DNA of 64,000 bases from Erythrocercus mccallii (Eukaryota; Chordata; Aves; Passeriformes; Dicruridae): NCBI GenBank assembly GCA_013397435.1, contig VZRG01000193.1, forward strand, positions 500,878-564,877, written 5' to 3'. Below are positions 11,401 to 23,384 of the stretch, piece by piece (the stretch's first letter is position 1; each line of letters opens with the position of its first letter). The notes below the pieces were generated by a model that had not been told where the DNA came from, did no database searches, and worked only from the letters and a program-made list of their open reading frames with translations. A program made the translations under genes and the position numbers.

Positions 11401-14400
11401 CAGTGCTGCATTTATTCTGCAGTGAAAATACCTGTGTAACTCTGGCAGGTGAAACCAGGACCCTGGGCTTTACTACACCTGAGGTGGTGCTGGCAGCAGG
11501 GAGACATTCAGGATCCCTCTGTGCATGTTGTTACTGTGGCAGTCTGGGAGCAAGCTCAGGCCCCCGCTGCTGCTCCCACACCTCCTCATTGCCTCTCCCT
11601 GTTCCACAAACCCTCCTGAAAGCAATGGCTTCCCACTGCTGCAGGGACAGCACCAAGCACCACTCCCAAGGTCACATCTTGTTTGACTTCACAAGATGTG
11701 CTCTTCTAAACTACCCAAGCTGGCAGCGCCCTCAAACCTTACCACATCCCAGAAAGTACATGTCCCCTCACTTGGATGCTAGGAAGGCACCCTTCTCACA
11801 GGCTGCAGGACAGTTTCACATCATTTCACAAACATCAAACTGAAAGAGAACACAGAAAAATCCGAATTGCGTGTTAGGTCTAGAGAGGCACCAGAAAGAG
11901 TCCAAGGAGGACTGTGGGATGTGAACGTGGGAGTCTGCTCTAGAGGGAACTAGCCCAGCTAGTATGAATATAAGCCAGATACATTCCTCTTGCGTTCCCA
12001 GTAGAAGTCCTTCTTGACATCAGGGACTTTTTTTTTTAGTTTAGAAATACAAGCTTGCCCTCTGAAATCAGGTAGTGTGAACCCACAGCATTTTTAGAGA
12101 TGACCTGATCTTAGATTACCTTTTTCTGTTCAGAGTACCTAGACTGAATGAGTCTGGCACAGGCTTATACATACAGCAACTCACACAAATAATTAGTCTT
12201 TTCTAAACAATTTCAGTCACCAGTCCAGAGTCTCCAGTTCAGAGATGCCCCAGTTGAGACTCCTGTAAAAATCAAAGTATTTTTCTTCTGAATAAACAGA
12301 TATGCAGAGAAGAAAGTGAATTTCTGTAACACCAAACAAAATCTGGATTTAGGAGCAAGCATCTTCTTACATGTCAGCGTTGGAGTAAATGAACCATACC
12401 AGAGGTCACTAAATGTCATTGTTCTGTAATTTTCAGTCTTCAGAGGATCAAAGAAATCTGAAGAAATGGTTCAAGTTGAGACATTTGGCAAAATAATGAG
12501 GTGAAAGGCTTCCAAAGTTTTCTAGAGGAAAAAAACCCACAGTAATTGAACATAATTCTTAAAATCTTCATTTAGGCATTAATAAATAAAAATTTGTATC
12601 CTCTTTAGGGTTCATGAAATGTTAACAAGAGAAAATAGTAGTATAAAAACCAAAGAGCTGTTTTTCACTTACTCTCAGGGCATAACGGCCTTGTTTATTT
12701 AGATCTGAGACACTGGCAAATAAGCTGTTCTCTTGAAAATACCTTGCCAGGTGTTGCTTTGGGGTTTTTTTTTTTGGTTTTTTTTTTCCTGTTCGGCTGT
12801 ACTTGTATGATAAATTAATTTTGCTAGAAATACACTACCAGTTTAGCACAGACTTTTTTTAATCATTAAGATCCTTACCTGGCATATTTTGCCCCCTTAG
12901 AGCAGTTGGAGCAGCCCAAGGAACTGATCTTAAAATGCTCAAGGAGATTAAAAGATACACTTCAGTCAATTGCTGAAGTGTAACTCAGAAGCATAACTGA
13001 TCAGTCATTTGAGGAATTTCATTGTTGTTGCTGCGCCTTTTTGATCAGCCAGACCAAAGGGATTTCATTAACATCTCTCTAGTACCTCTGACTAAAAAGA
13101 AATTTTGAATAGATTGTGAAAGCCTCTAGAAATAAGCTATTTTTAAGTGCTAAGCATACAAATGCAAATTGAGTAGAAACAGCTGTTATTTACATTCTGT
13201 GGACACATGATTTCACTTCCAGATAGATAGGGGAAGAAAAAAAAGCCACTGAAATACTGAAATGCCCTTAAAGAAATTGGGGAAATGAGGATCTAATAAA
13301 AATACATGCAATGAACCACATTGTTGGGTGGTATAAACTGGTAAAGCTTTCCAGGTTTGCCATCATAACATTATATAGCCCACCTGCCAGGAGGACTTGA
13401 AGAACTCCAAGAACACTTCTTGGAGAATGTTGGGGGAGGGGTTAAAGGAATGACTATGCTGAAACAAAGGCATATGAACAAATTCATGTTGCAGCTTTTT
13501 ATGCAATGGCTAACTGATAACCTGGCATTTTCAAAGATAGTCTCACAGAACAAAGCCCTCATTCACAATAAGATTTTGCTATGGACTTACGTTAGTTTGA
13601 GATTATGTTCTGGAAAAATTATAAAAGCCCCTGAAAAATGTAAACAGCATATTCTAGACCAGTGTATCCAAAAATAGAGGACTGTGCTGGAGGGAAAAGA
13701 AAGCACAGTGTGAAAATTGCACCCTTCATGAAGTCAAGCTTTTTACTGGTCCCTGCTGTCACATGTTCCACTGAAAAGCTCATGCTCCCTCCTGCCACAC
13801 CTGCTTCTATTTGTAACATCACCTAGAATAGAAAGAAATAATACTCTCCTCAGGAAAGGTAAGGGACGTTTAAAGTGGTACACAAAATATGGCTGCTAAT
13901 TTGGACCAAACCCACTCAGTCAAATCAGCGATAGGATCCTGGGACAGAGAATTAAAGGTGGGATTGTTTTGTTGGCTTTTCCTTATAGAAGGAAAAGGAG
14001 TGGACAAACCCAACATAGCTAAAGCTCAAGCTCCACAGAGCCACTTGATTCTTAAGAGCCTGGGGAGTAATTTTCTCCCAGATGAGTTCTGTTTGACTTA
14101 GGATTGCTTTGTGCGTGCTAGCACACAAAACCTGTCATAACATAGGCAAAGGTAGGACAGAAATTTCATTCTTCTTCCATTTTAGGTACAGTCTTACCTG
14201 CTGTTCTGTCTTGCACAAAAGATATGTCTGATGGCTAAATGCATCCTTTCCTTCCTCACCAGAACAAAGCCTGACCTACAGCAGCAGGTTTTGCAGCTTC
14301 CTTCTGTCTAGCATCATGTGGCATGAAATGCTGGGGAAAAATTCTGCTGTGCCTCAGGCATCTTTGCAGATCACATGTATTCACAGAGGGATAATTTATC

Positions 14401-17400
14401 AGAGAAATGAGCTCTGAAGAGACTACTAAAATTAGTGTTAAATTTTGAAATATAGGGCAATGGCAATGAAAGTCAGAAAATACGTCTAGCCCAAACTCAC
14501 ACTTTATAAAATGCTTTGCATTTTGTAATAATTATGGATATTATTTCCCCTCCTCCATTCATTTATAAAGACAGAGATAATAACAAACTTAAGCAAATCT
14601 GAATTTGGTTACACAGAGCCATCTGTTAATTCTGGTATATGGCAGTAGAGGGCATCTAAGGACTTCAAGTCACATATGGTAAGGGATTAAAATCAGGTGG
14701 CTAAAGGAGTTATTACTCTCCCCCCAAGCTGTTCACCCCACCTCAGGACAGAATTGCCACCTCATGACCAAACAGCTAACAAGGCTGCTCCTGATCAATG
14801 GCAGTTTTGAGCCACACTGGAACTGGGGTTGTTCTTAAAACACCAGTTTGAAAGCTGAAGTTGTTAAGGAGGAGATGCACAAGTTAATTTCCCTGCTGCA
14901 GGCAGAGCTCTGTCAAAGCCACAGGATGGTTTCAGGTACAGTACATGGGGAGATACTGCTTCAAGCAGCCTGTCCAATTTTATCTACTACTGTTTGAGCT
15001 TTAATTTCCATATACCTGGAAAAACTGCTTACAGGAAGAGCAAGTGATTCTGAGAATGGACAGGCTGTGCCAAGAAAAGGCAAGGACCAATGTGGACCGA
15101 TGCTCTTTCCTTAACCAGAAAGAGTAGCCCTATGTCTGTTTCCTTTCCTGAGCCTAAAAACTGCCAGCCTGTCTGGCCACTATTTCAGTTTACATCCTCC
15201 CAATATGCCTGTCAGATACAGGACGATGCATTCAGCCATCCTGACAAAAAGCAAGCACTAATCCTGACAAACACAGAGAAGGTAGTTGGCAGCTAGCACT
15301 GTTTTCTTGTCACCTGTCCAGGTTTGTATGACATTCCACATCCAGCCTCTCTTTATACTGAAGCAGGGAAAGCAGCCATGCCTATCTTGAGCCAAAAGAA
15401 GCCAACATGTCAGAGGCAGGTTAAGTTCATTATCTGACACTAACACTTAATGCACTAATCTGAAAAATGTAATTGAGCCCGGCAGCATATTCACATACAA
15501 CAGGCAATATATTTTCAATTAACTGTAAGAAGTTTAAAGTTATATAAATACATTAGTAAATGTTGATTATCCTATTCAGCAACACGTCAGGCCTTATGCT
15601 GAAGTCTACTGTAGCCTTAGCCTGAAATTTAAAAGTGGCACATGCCCAGAAAAAGGTTCTACAACTCATTTAATGATTCACAGTACTCCTAAAATGATAT
15701 TCATCTGTCTGCTCTCCATGGCAGCACTTTCAATCATAAACATTTAATTGTAGGAATTCATCCTCAAGGCCAAATAGCTCTGGGTGAATTAAACTATCCT
15801 TAGTGTAAGAACTAGAACAGTGATTTAAAATTAATCTTTTTCTGATGGGAGGCCATTTATTCAGAGACACATAACCCAGTTTCTACTTCACTTTTCACTC
15901 AAAAATCTCCCCTTTAGAGATAGCCACTGCATCACCTGTTTTAGTTTTCATTCTTAGTTTCAAAACTGATTCTCTGCCAGCAAAGAAACTTTATTACTTA
16001 TGGATTGGCAAAGCATAGGAGAGCTGCCTTCATGCTGTCTGTCAGGAAAACTTTTTTCACAGATATTACTTGCTCTCTTTTACTTTGAGGCATAGGACTC
16101 ACAACTGGCAGAAAAACATCTCAAGCCTCCTCAAGCATAAAAGCCTTGTTTTTTCTGGCAGCATCTAGGACAAGAACGCAAGATTTCACAGTGCTTTCAG
16201 CTGTGCTATCTCTAGGATTTTTTCAGAAAAAAACCAAGAGCATATGTTTCTCTAAAACTCCAAAACTTCAAGGAGCATGGTTCTGAACATGTGTGTGTAT
16301 AGGTGTAGTGCACATACACACCCATATGCTCTTTCTCAGCCAAAAACCCCAAGGTAAATAAATATTACATTCACAGCATTTTATGCTCTAATCTGAATGT
16401 TAAATCCATATCAAATATTCTGATAGTAGTTGTTTGAAAAGACTGTAACAAAAATGGTCCTTTCCAGCAGTCCTTTTCTCTACCATGTTCATGAGAAGGA
16501 AGCATGAATGGGAAGAAAATGCTATCAAAGCATGTATATTTACAACTTATACTCCAGTAACTTGCAGCAATATTTAGCTAGTTTTAGTCAGAGTGAAACT
16601 TTATAATTTACAAAATAACATAGTGATAGACCAGAATTCTGCCATTTATAAAGAAGCCTAACTTAGCATAAAGTAAAAACTGCTGTGTAAATTATCCTTT
16701 TTTATATACTTAGTATCCTGTGTCACCATGTTCTACTTTTCCTTTACATGCCTATCCAAAGTATTTTTATGTTATTTTGGTTTTACCTTAAACTGTAAAT
16801 AGTAAATTGGAGAAACTAAATAAGCACTACATTTAATTATTTTCATTGAAGATCCCAAGTGTCTAGGTAACCTCTTACTCAATGCAGTTTAGGCCTTTAC
16901 TTTTAGATAGTAGATAGCACAGGATGAGATGAGAGATGGACTTAAATGCCACCTTTTTATAGTCAGTTTTGTGCATGTCAGTGGTTATCTGTATACCTAT
17001 CCACTGAACCAAAGGTAATGAGCCTTCTTTTTATCAACTGTCTCTCAAAGAAAAGAATCTGGAGGTTATTTCAAAGTATTTACTCTCTTGGTGCCATCTT
17101 TTGATGTTTGCTTTTAAATTACAAGTGCTGGTTTCCTTTTAGAGCACCCCTGATTCATAGAAATTATTCACTTTTGTTATTCTCCTTTGTCAAATGTATA
17201 TTATCAAGAAAGGCAAAGCATTCACATATGAATAGATAAAAATGGTAGGAAATAAGGTGGCAGCTGGTAAAGGGTAAAAGTGTTTGGTATAAATCTTAAT
17301 CTATTTCATCATAACATTCTCTTCCTCAGTCAGCTGGAAAGAGCAGGGTGATCCCATACATTAACTATTTGTTTTCTCTATGTTTTATTTATTATGTTTT

Positions 17401-20140
17401 AGGAACTCTTTGTGAAATAAACAAACTTTTCTCCTAACTGCTAAGAGAGAAATCCTCTAAGAGTTCACATTGCAGACTTTGTTCGTGCTGTGGAGTTACA
17501 ATTAACTCATTCCAATCTGCTGGAGCTAAAGGCTCAATATTCATATTTCTCTGTCCAAGAATCAGACTGTAATTCCAGGACAGGGAGAAGCCATGGCAGC
17601 TGTACACTGTTATTTAGACTAGTTCAGGTAAAGAGTTGGCAAAATATGGTCAATAAGCACATGTATGTGATAAGCAGTAGCTGTCCTTTTAACTGAAGGG
17701 GATTTTAACTGACCAAATGGTATGCCATGGATAATGAATATTCTGTGCTGCATCTTTGGGAAGTTAAGGATGAAGAGTGCAAGGAAAGGCCCCTAGTATT
17801 CTCCCAGGTAGCTAGGTAAATCTATCTTAATAATTAAGTAAATCTTTTCAGTAAGTCAGAGCAAATTTAGCAAAATCAGCTGAGTCAAAAACACATTACC
17901 CCCCCCCCACCGCTCACATAATATTATATAAATAAATCAGCATACTAGCTCACCAGTAAACTTGGCATACTTTTCAGGAACAAAGTGAAAATAATTTCTA
18001 GCAAGAGGCGCTTCACAGGACTGTAAAAACAAGGTTGCCTCCTTCCTTGGCCATGAAAGGGATTTTTGCTAAAGGAAAAATAAAAAATAAATTCACTCAT
18101 CCTTCCCTGTCTTGAGCATATGCATTTGAAATCATCAGAAACAATATATGCTGCTTGGGATTTTCAAGAACTTACTGCTCATTTTTTCACTACTAATATA
18201 AAACATGATTAAAAATATCTACAGTATGGATGATATACAGTCAGAACCAACATTCATGAATAGTAGAAAGTATCAGGAAAAAAGAATAGGGATTGCTTAA
18301 GTTTGTGCCTTTCATCTCCAGTGGGATGATATGCCTCTAAAACTGGCTCAGAAGCATTCATATTTGTATATGTACAGCAATATTTGTCCTAGATTTGCTA
18401 CCCCAAAATACACAGATTAAAAATAAATAAAGCATTTGGTTTGAATTGTACATAAAAATTTTAAATCCCCACTTTATAGTTTTTGTATTAGTGACTGTTT
18501 AGAAGAATTACTGCTTGTTACATAGCAGATTAAAAAACCCTGTTTTCTTTATATGATGGAAAGCTAAGTTTTCTGAGTCTGCTCCTTCTTTTCTCTTTTA
18601 CCATTTCATATCTTTCTCCTGCTCAATTCTGATTTTTATAAAGTAAAACTCTTCAGGCAGACCAAACCTGTATTAAATATCCCAGTGCTAAAGAAGCTAA
18701 AAAGTTGCTTTAAGTAGTTTCATGCACTTCATACGGCCCATAGTCCCCAAAGTAATTTAATTTAGTTACCTTTTTTTACCCTTACAACTATTTTTCTCTC
18801 CTGTAACTGGATGGAAGACTCATGCAGAGAGAGGAGAAAAAGAGCAACTAACACTGTTGAAAGAAACAGTGAAATATAAACATACTCCACTAAGCCTATG
18901 GCACTTTCAGATGTCTCATGCCAGAGAATAAATGTAACTGTGAACCAGAGCACTGTTATGAGGTGCCAGTATTGTTTTGCAGTTTTTAAGTTTGAATTTC
19001 ATTACTCCTGTAAGTTTATCACATATTAAGTGCTATTTTTAAGAGACATTAAGTTCTCAGGAAAAAAAAAATTAATGTTTAGGAAAGATCCTGCTGATAT
19101 ACTGCCTATTTAATTTTTATACTACCTTTTTCATAACAATATCTGAAGTTTTAAGTAACAAACATTTATTACATTCTTCTGTTCTTGTTTCTCATTCACC
19201 ACATAAATCGTGGTCTTCCTCCCTCTGCCTTTATAGCAGCCAGCTGTGGTTTTAGAAACAAATTATTATGACTTCAAGTGACGAATAAACAGCAGAAGCA
19301 AAGGAAGTCTTGAGATACTAGCTACATAAAAATCCCATTAATAAAATAACATAGGAAAAGAGAACTACAGCAAAGCTGTAAAAAAGCAGCTTTGCATCTA
19401 GACAAGACGTATTCCTCTTCTCCAAGATGCATTAGAGAACTTCAAAGAAATAGCCTTAATTTGAACATTGTGATATCAGAAGAACATATTTTTGAGCAAA
19501 AGCTTTGTGCCTACATATACAGAATTATTTTAGTAATAAAAATAGATCTGTATTATTTTTTTATTATTCTTCTGACCATAGTGAAGTCAGTGCCATTCTG
19601 AAAAAGTAATGGAGGTTTTTCACAAGATCTCACATCATAGGTAGCTGAACTGTCAACTAAATTTCAAGGGGCTCAAACCTATTCTCTCCCCTCTTCACAT
19701 CAATCCAGTGAAAAAACTTAATGGGGATTCCACAACCATCACTGGAGACTGGATCTGGGGCTATCTGAACTTCACAGACAAAAATAGGAACAAGAATGGT
19801 CTTCAAGACCTAAATTGTTTTAAACCAATTCTGAGAATGCTTAAGAAAGCTCATGTTTGTTCCTCAGACCTCATTTTAAATCTGCGCTGCTGCCAGTGAT
19901 TAAAACCACCTTTTTTTCATAAACTGAATAAATTCAAAAGCACCCAGGCATTACAAACAGATGAAATCATACTGACCAATATTTCACTTTACAATGTAGA
20001 TTTTTTTTCTCAGATTAATTTACTTAATTACTAAATACAGAACTTAATTTTTAAGATACCTATTAATTGTCATATCCCCGATGCTTAAGAATTATAAGCA
20101 ATAACTGTTACAAAATCCTTCAGGATTTGTAATCTTTCCT
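8451..20140. other. Intergenic between MRPL42 and SOCS2, no gene recognised
   Basis: Mostly AT-rich. The longest plus-strand frame (11322-11843, 173 codons) is rich in His, Ser and Cys and resembles no family I know; it coincides with a locally GC-richer patch. Poly-T/G (12765-12789) and poly-C (17899-17909) runs are present. Regulatory DNA for SOCS2 could lie here but cannot be recognised without conservation data. Confidence 0.45.
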
Positions 20141-20520
20141 CAGTCTTTTTTTTTTTTTTTTTTTTAAACGTTGCATTTCAGACGTTACTGGGGAGTGAGA
20201 CCCAAGGCAGTGTCTCAGTGTGGGAGCTTTCTCTGTTCAGGGGAGCTGCTCTGCTCCCTCAGCCAGATAGTCCAGCCTAATATATATTCATTTACCCCTT
20301 TGATAACAAAGGCTCCCTCCTCCCCCTCCCGCCCCGATTTTTAAAAATATTATCTTGTATTATTTTATAGGTTTTCCTGAAATTTTTAAAAAGACACTCC
20401 TTAATGCTTCTCCCGTCAATTCTCCCTCTCAGATAACCCCGGGCAATTTGCAGGGAGCTCTGACCCGTAGCCATGGGCTGGGGTGAGACTATTACGGCTA
20501 CTTTTGCTTTGTTTCCCCTC

Positions 20521-20550
20521 TTTTCTTTCCTTTCCTTTCCTTTCCCCCCC
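20521..20550 (+). repeat. Pyrimidine tract (TTTCC)n upstream of SOCS2
   Basis: About five TTTCC units followed by a C run at the edge of the SOCS2 CpG island. On the minus strand it is a purine tract with G runs. Simple-sequence promoter-edge tract; function unknown. Confidence 0.8.
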
Positions 20551-21263
20551 ACCGCCCCCGTGTGTGTCTCTTTCTAAAGTCGGCTCGGGGCCGCCGGGGC
20601 ACCGGCGAAAGGTGGCTGGTTACCGAGCAGCACCCACGGCGCAATCATCCATCTTTACGCTGAAAAACAGCTTCATGGTTATTAAAAAAAAAAAAATAAC
20701 AATAATTTTAAAAAGGGGGGGAGGGGGAGGAAATCGGCGCGCGCATCGGCGGGCAATGGCTGTTTGTAGCAACGAGGTATTTAGCGCCGGAGGGTAGTGG
20801 GGGTGGAGACCAGGGTGGGGTGTCCCAGGAGCTTCGGCCGCCACAAGTCCCTGGCAGAGAGCTCCTGGCACCGGCTCCTGACGCGCTGCCGGCCCTGCGG
20901 GCGGGCCCCGCCGCCGCGCTCAGGTGCCCGCGGCTGCTGGCGCCGGGCAGGCCGGGCTCCCCTCGTCCCTCTGGCCCCGGGACGGGCGGCTGCGCTCCCG
21001 CGCTCGCCCCGTTCCCTCAGGGGCCCCGCCGTGCCCCGCGGGGCGGCCCGCACGGCCCCGCCGGCCGGCTCCCTGCGCAGCCCCGGGCACTGACCTGCGC
21101 GTCGCCCGCAGCTCCGCGGGCGGAGGAGGAGGAGGCGGGGGGGTCCGGGGCAGCGGTCGCCGGACGCTGCCCCGGCGTGACAGGGGCGGCGGCTCGGTGC
21201 GTCGGCCCCGGCTGGCCGCGATCGCGGCGGAGGCGCCGGAGCTGGTCCTGTCACATGATGCGG

Positions 21264-21283
21264 TTCCTGGAAAGTTCCTGGAA
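21264..21283 (+). promoter_or_regulatory. SOCS2: Tandem STAT5-type (GAS) binding motif
   Basis: Two perfect TTCNNNGAA palindromes, both TTCCTGGAA, lie at 21264-21272 and 21275-21283. They are separated by two bases, so their centres are 11 bp (about one helical turn) apart. This is the geometry expected for cooperative STAT5 tetramer binding. SOCS2 is a well-known growth-hormone and STAT5 target, and conserved tandem STAT5 elements have been described at mammalian SOCS2. The motif lies 310 bases upstream of the inferred exon 1 donor. Binding is inferred. Confidence 0.85.
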
Positions 21284-21299
21284 AGCAGCCTTTGTATGT

Positions 21300-21593
21300 A
21301 ACCATCCCGGGAGGGGGGAGCGCCGGGGGCAGGATGCCCTCGCCTCGCAATCAAAGGCGAGCAGACCGCCCGCGCCGGGGAGAGGGCGGGGGGGAGCGGA
21401 GGGTGTTGTTTTCCGAGGAGCACCGTCTTCCTCCGGCAGCCTCTGTCCGCCCCAGCACAGCCTCGACTGTTCTCCCCGGCGGCGGGTGCTGTGTTCCCCC
21501 AGCCCCCCAACACCGCCGGGAGCCAGAACGACCTGACCGCCCCACCTCCAGGCGGCGGCAGCGGCGGCCCCAGCCCCGTCCCGCCGAGCCCGG
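21300..21593 (+). other. SOCS2: Probable SOCS2 non-coding exon 1 (5' boundary unknown)
   Basis: A strong donor (ccgg|gtgagt, GT at 21594) lies downstream of the STAT5 motif, and a strong acceptor precedes the ATG exon at 23107. Together they suggest an untranslated first exon ending at 21593, as in the three-exon SOCS2 genes of mammals. The start coordinate given is only a guess; an RNA read across 21593/23108 would settle it. Confidence 0.5.
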
Positions 21594-23134
21594 GTGAGTC
21601 TCCCTGTCGCTGTCCCGCTCCGCCCGATGCCCTGCCGCGTTTCGAGAGCCGGCAGCCTTGCCGCCCCGCTCCCGGTACGGCTGCCGACCGCCGGGATGGA
21701 GGCTCCTCCGCAGCCGGCGGCAGGCTGCTCCGGCGCTCCTCGCTTCGGCCGGGGGACGCCCGGCTGTAGCCGGCCGCCACCGCCTCGCAAGCCTTCCGTC
21801 CCCGCCGAACTCCCGTGGCGGCGGCGCTTCTCGGCTAGGCTCTCCTGGAGCGTCCCTTTCACAAGGGGTCGCGCCCGGACGCTGCTGGCAGGGCTGCTCC
21901 CACCTGCGCTCGCTGGCCTCTCCCCGCGCCCGCAGCCTCTCTGGTGACAGGCGCACCTGCGCCCGGTCACCGAGTCGGCGGCGGGAGCTTCTGCGTGGGG
22001 GAAGGAGGGGATGGCTTTGTTGAGGGTTTCCCGCGTGTGTGCCTACGTACGTTGGGATAGAAACCCATCAGAACACCCTATCTGTTGCCACTACAGTTTA
22101 ATTTGGAGAAGTTTCTGAGCTCCGCCGCGGAACTTGTTAGGGGAGGAACCACTTCAGCATAACCCTCACCTGGCGGCTGCCGCGCACCCGCAGGCAGAGA
22201 CTGCCCAGTTCGCAAGCACCGGCAGGGGACTCCCGGTCTCCCCCGTGAACCCCGTTCCTCCGCTCCGGCCAAATCGGCTAGGTTCACCCCGCTGGTACTG
22301 CCCGGTTTTGTGTCGCTCCTGATGTGGTGGCACTCCCGCGAGAGAAGTGGCACTTTTTGTCCTTTCCGTTAGCTTCAGCCAAGAGGAAAGTTGTTTTTTT
22401 TTTCCTAATATCAGCATTTAATGGAGAGGGAAAAGCATATTTCCTGCCCCGCGCTAATTATAGCGCGTCCTCCACCGTGCTGCCCCTTCTGTTCCCAACC
22501 GGCCAGCGAACCCCGGAGTCAGCTCTGCCGGCGCACCCGCCCCGCAGCTGCCCGCGAGGAGGTCTCCCACCCCAGGAGCATGGCCCACGCCGGGCTCCCG
22601 TTCCTAGAGGTACGACTTCGCGGATGACCTTGCTGGAAGGCGCCCGTGCGTACCGTCCATTCGCACCGCAGCGTGAAACCCGGGCAGCGCCGGGGCTGGG
22701 ACTTCTGCCCCGCTCTGCTGGTTACCTCTCCGCTCTCATACCTTTTACGTGCATGGGTCTGCCCCACGACCTCTTCCCTCCCTAAAAGGAGCCCAGAGCT
22801 GCCGGCCGGGCTCGCCTGCCGCAGCCGAGGGAACGAGGCATCAGCCGGGTTCGCCTTTGCGATAAAGCGAGACCACCTTCTCGGGCTGCCGCCTCCGCCG
22901 AGTCCCCGGTGGAGAGGAGCTGAGGACAGGCTGGGCGGCGGCGGGCAGGAGATGTCCCTCCCCCGCTCCGTCGGGAGGTGATCTCTCGCCGCGGGTCCCT
23001 CCTCTGGATGCTGGGAAGTTCCGAAGCGGGATCGCCAGAAACACGCTCTGCGTCGGAAGCGCCTCTCGCGGGGCTCGCCGCTAACCACGCTCTCTCTCCG
23101 CTCGCAGGCGGCGCCCGGGCTGGGAGCCGGGACC

Positions 23135-23155
23135 ATGCACCCAGCGCGGCGCTGA
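23135..23155 (+). promoter_or_regulatory. SOCS2: Short upstream ORF in SOCS2 5' UTR
   Basis: ATG at 23135 in a fair Kozak context (gggaccATG, A at -3) opens a six-codon frame (MHPARR) closed by TGA. It ends 84 bases before the SOCS2 start and is in the same frame but stopped. If the exon 2 acceptor at 23107 is used, every such transcript carries it. It would be expected to lower or condition SOCS2 translation. Confidence 0.55.
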
Positions 23156-23239
23156 TCCCCGCGGCGGCGAAGCGGAGCCCTCTCCTGCCGGCAGCCCCCG
23201 ACCTGCGTGCCACCGGGGCCGCGCCCGCCGCCGCCGCCC

Positions 23240-23384
23240 ATGACCCTGCGCTCCGCCGAGTCCCTGGAGAGCGCAGAGAGCTCCGGGGAGCGCTGGGGGC
23301 ACCCCGGGACGGCGGCGCCCGTTGCCGAGGAGTGCCGTGAGGCGGAGCAGCTGGCCGCGGCTATGGAGGAGCTGCGGCGGGCAG
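23240..23384 (+). CDS. SOCS2: SOCS2 coding exon 1 (N-terminal 48 residues)
   Basis: Begins at the ATG in cgcccATGacc, giving MTLRSAESLE, and ends one base into Gly49 at a consensus donor gtaagt. The sequence is GC-rich and divergent from mammals apart from MTLR, a Trp-Gly near residue 20 and the Leu/Glu helix before the SH2 domain. Confidence 0.92.

Larger units (their letters stand above)
23108..23384 (+). other. SOCS2: SOCS2 exon 2 (5' UTR plus first coding segment)
   Basis: The acceptor is a pyrimidine-rich tract (ctctctctccgctcgcag) ending at 23107, and the donor is gcag|gtaagt with the exon ending at 23384. The exon holds 132 bases of 5' UTR including a short uORF, and then the initiator ATG at 23240. 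The donor and coding frame are firm; the acceptor is inferred from sequence. Confidence 0.75.

Noticed and set aside
11322..11843. 173-codon plus-strand frame between MRPL42 and SOCS2
   Set aside because: No recognisable domain, no supporting promoter or splice context, and a composition rich in His, Ser and Cys; likely a chance frame in a GC-richer patch.
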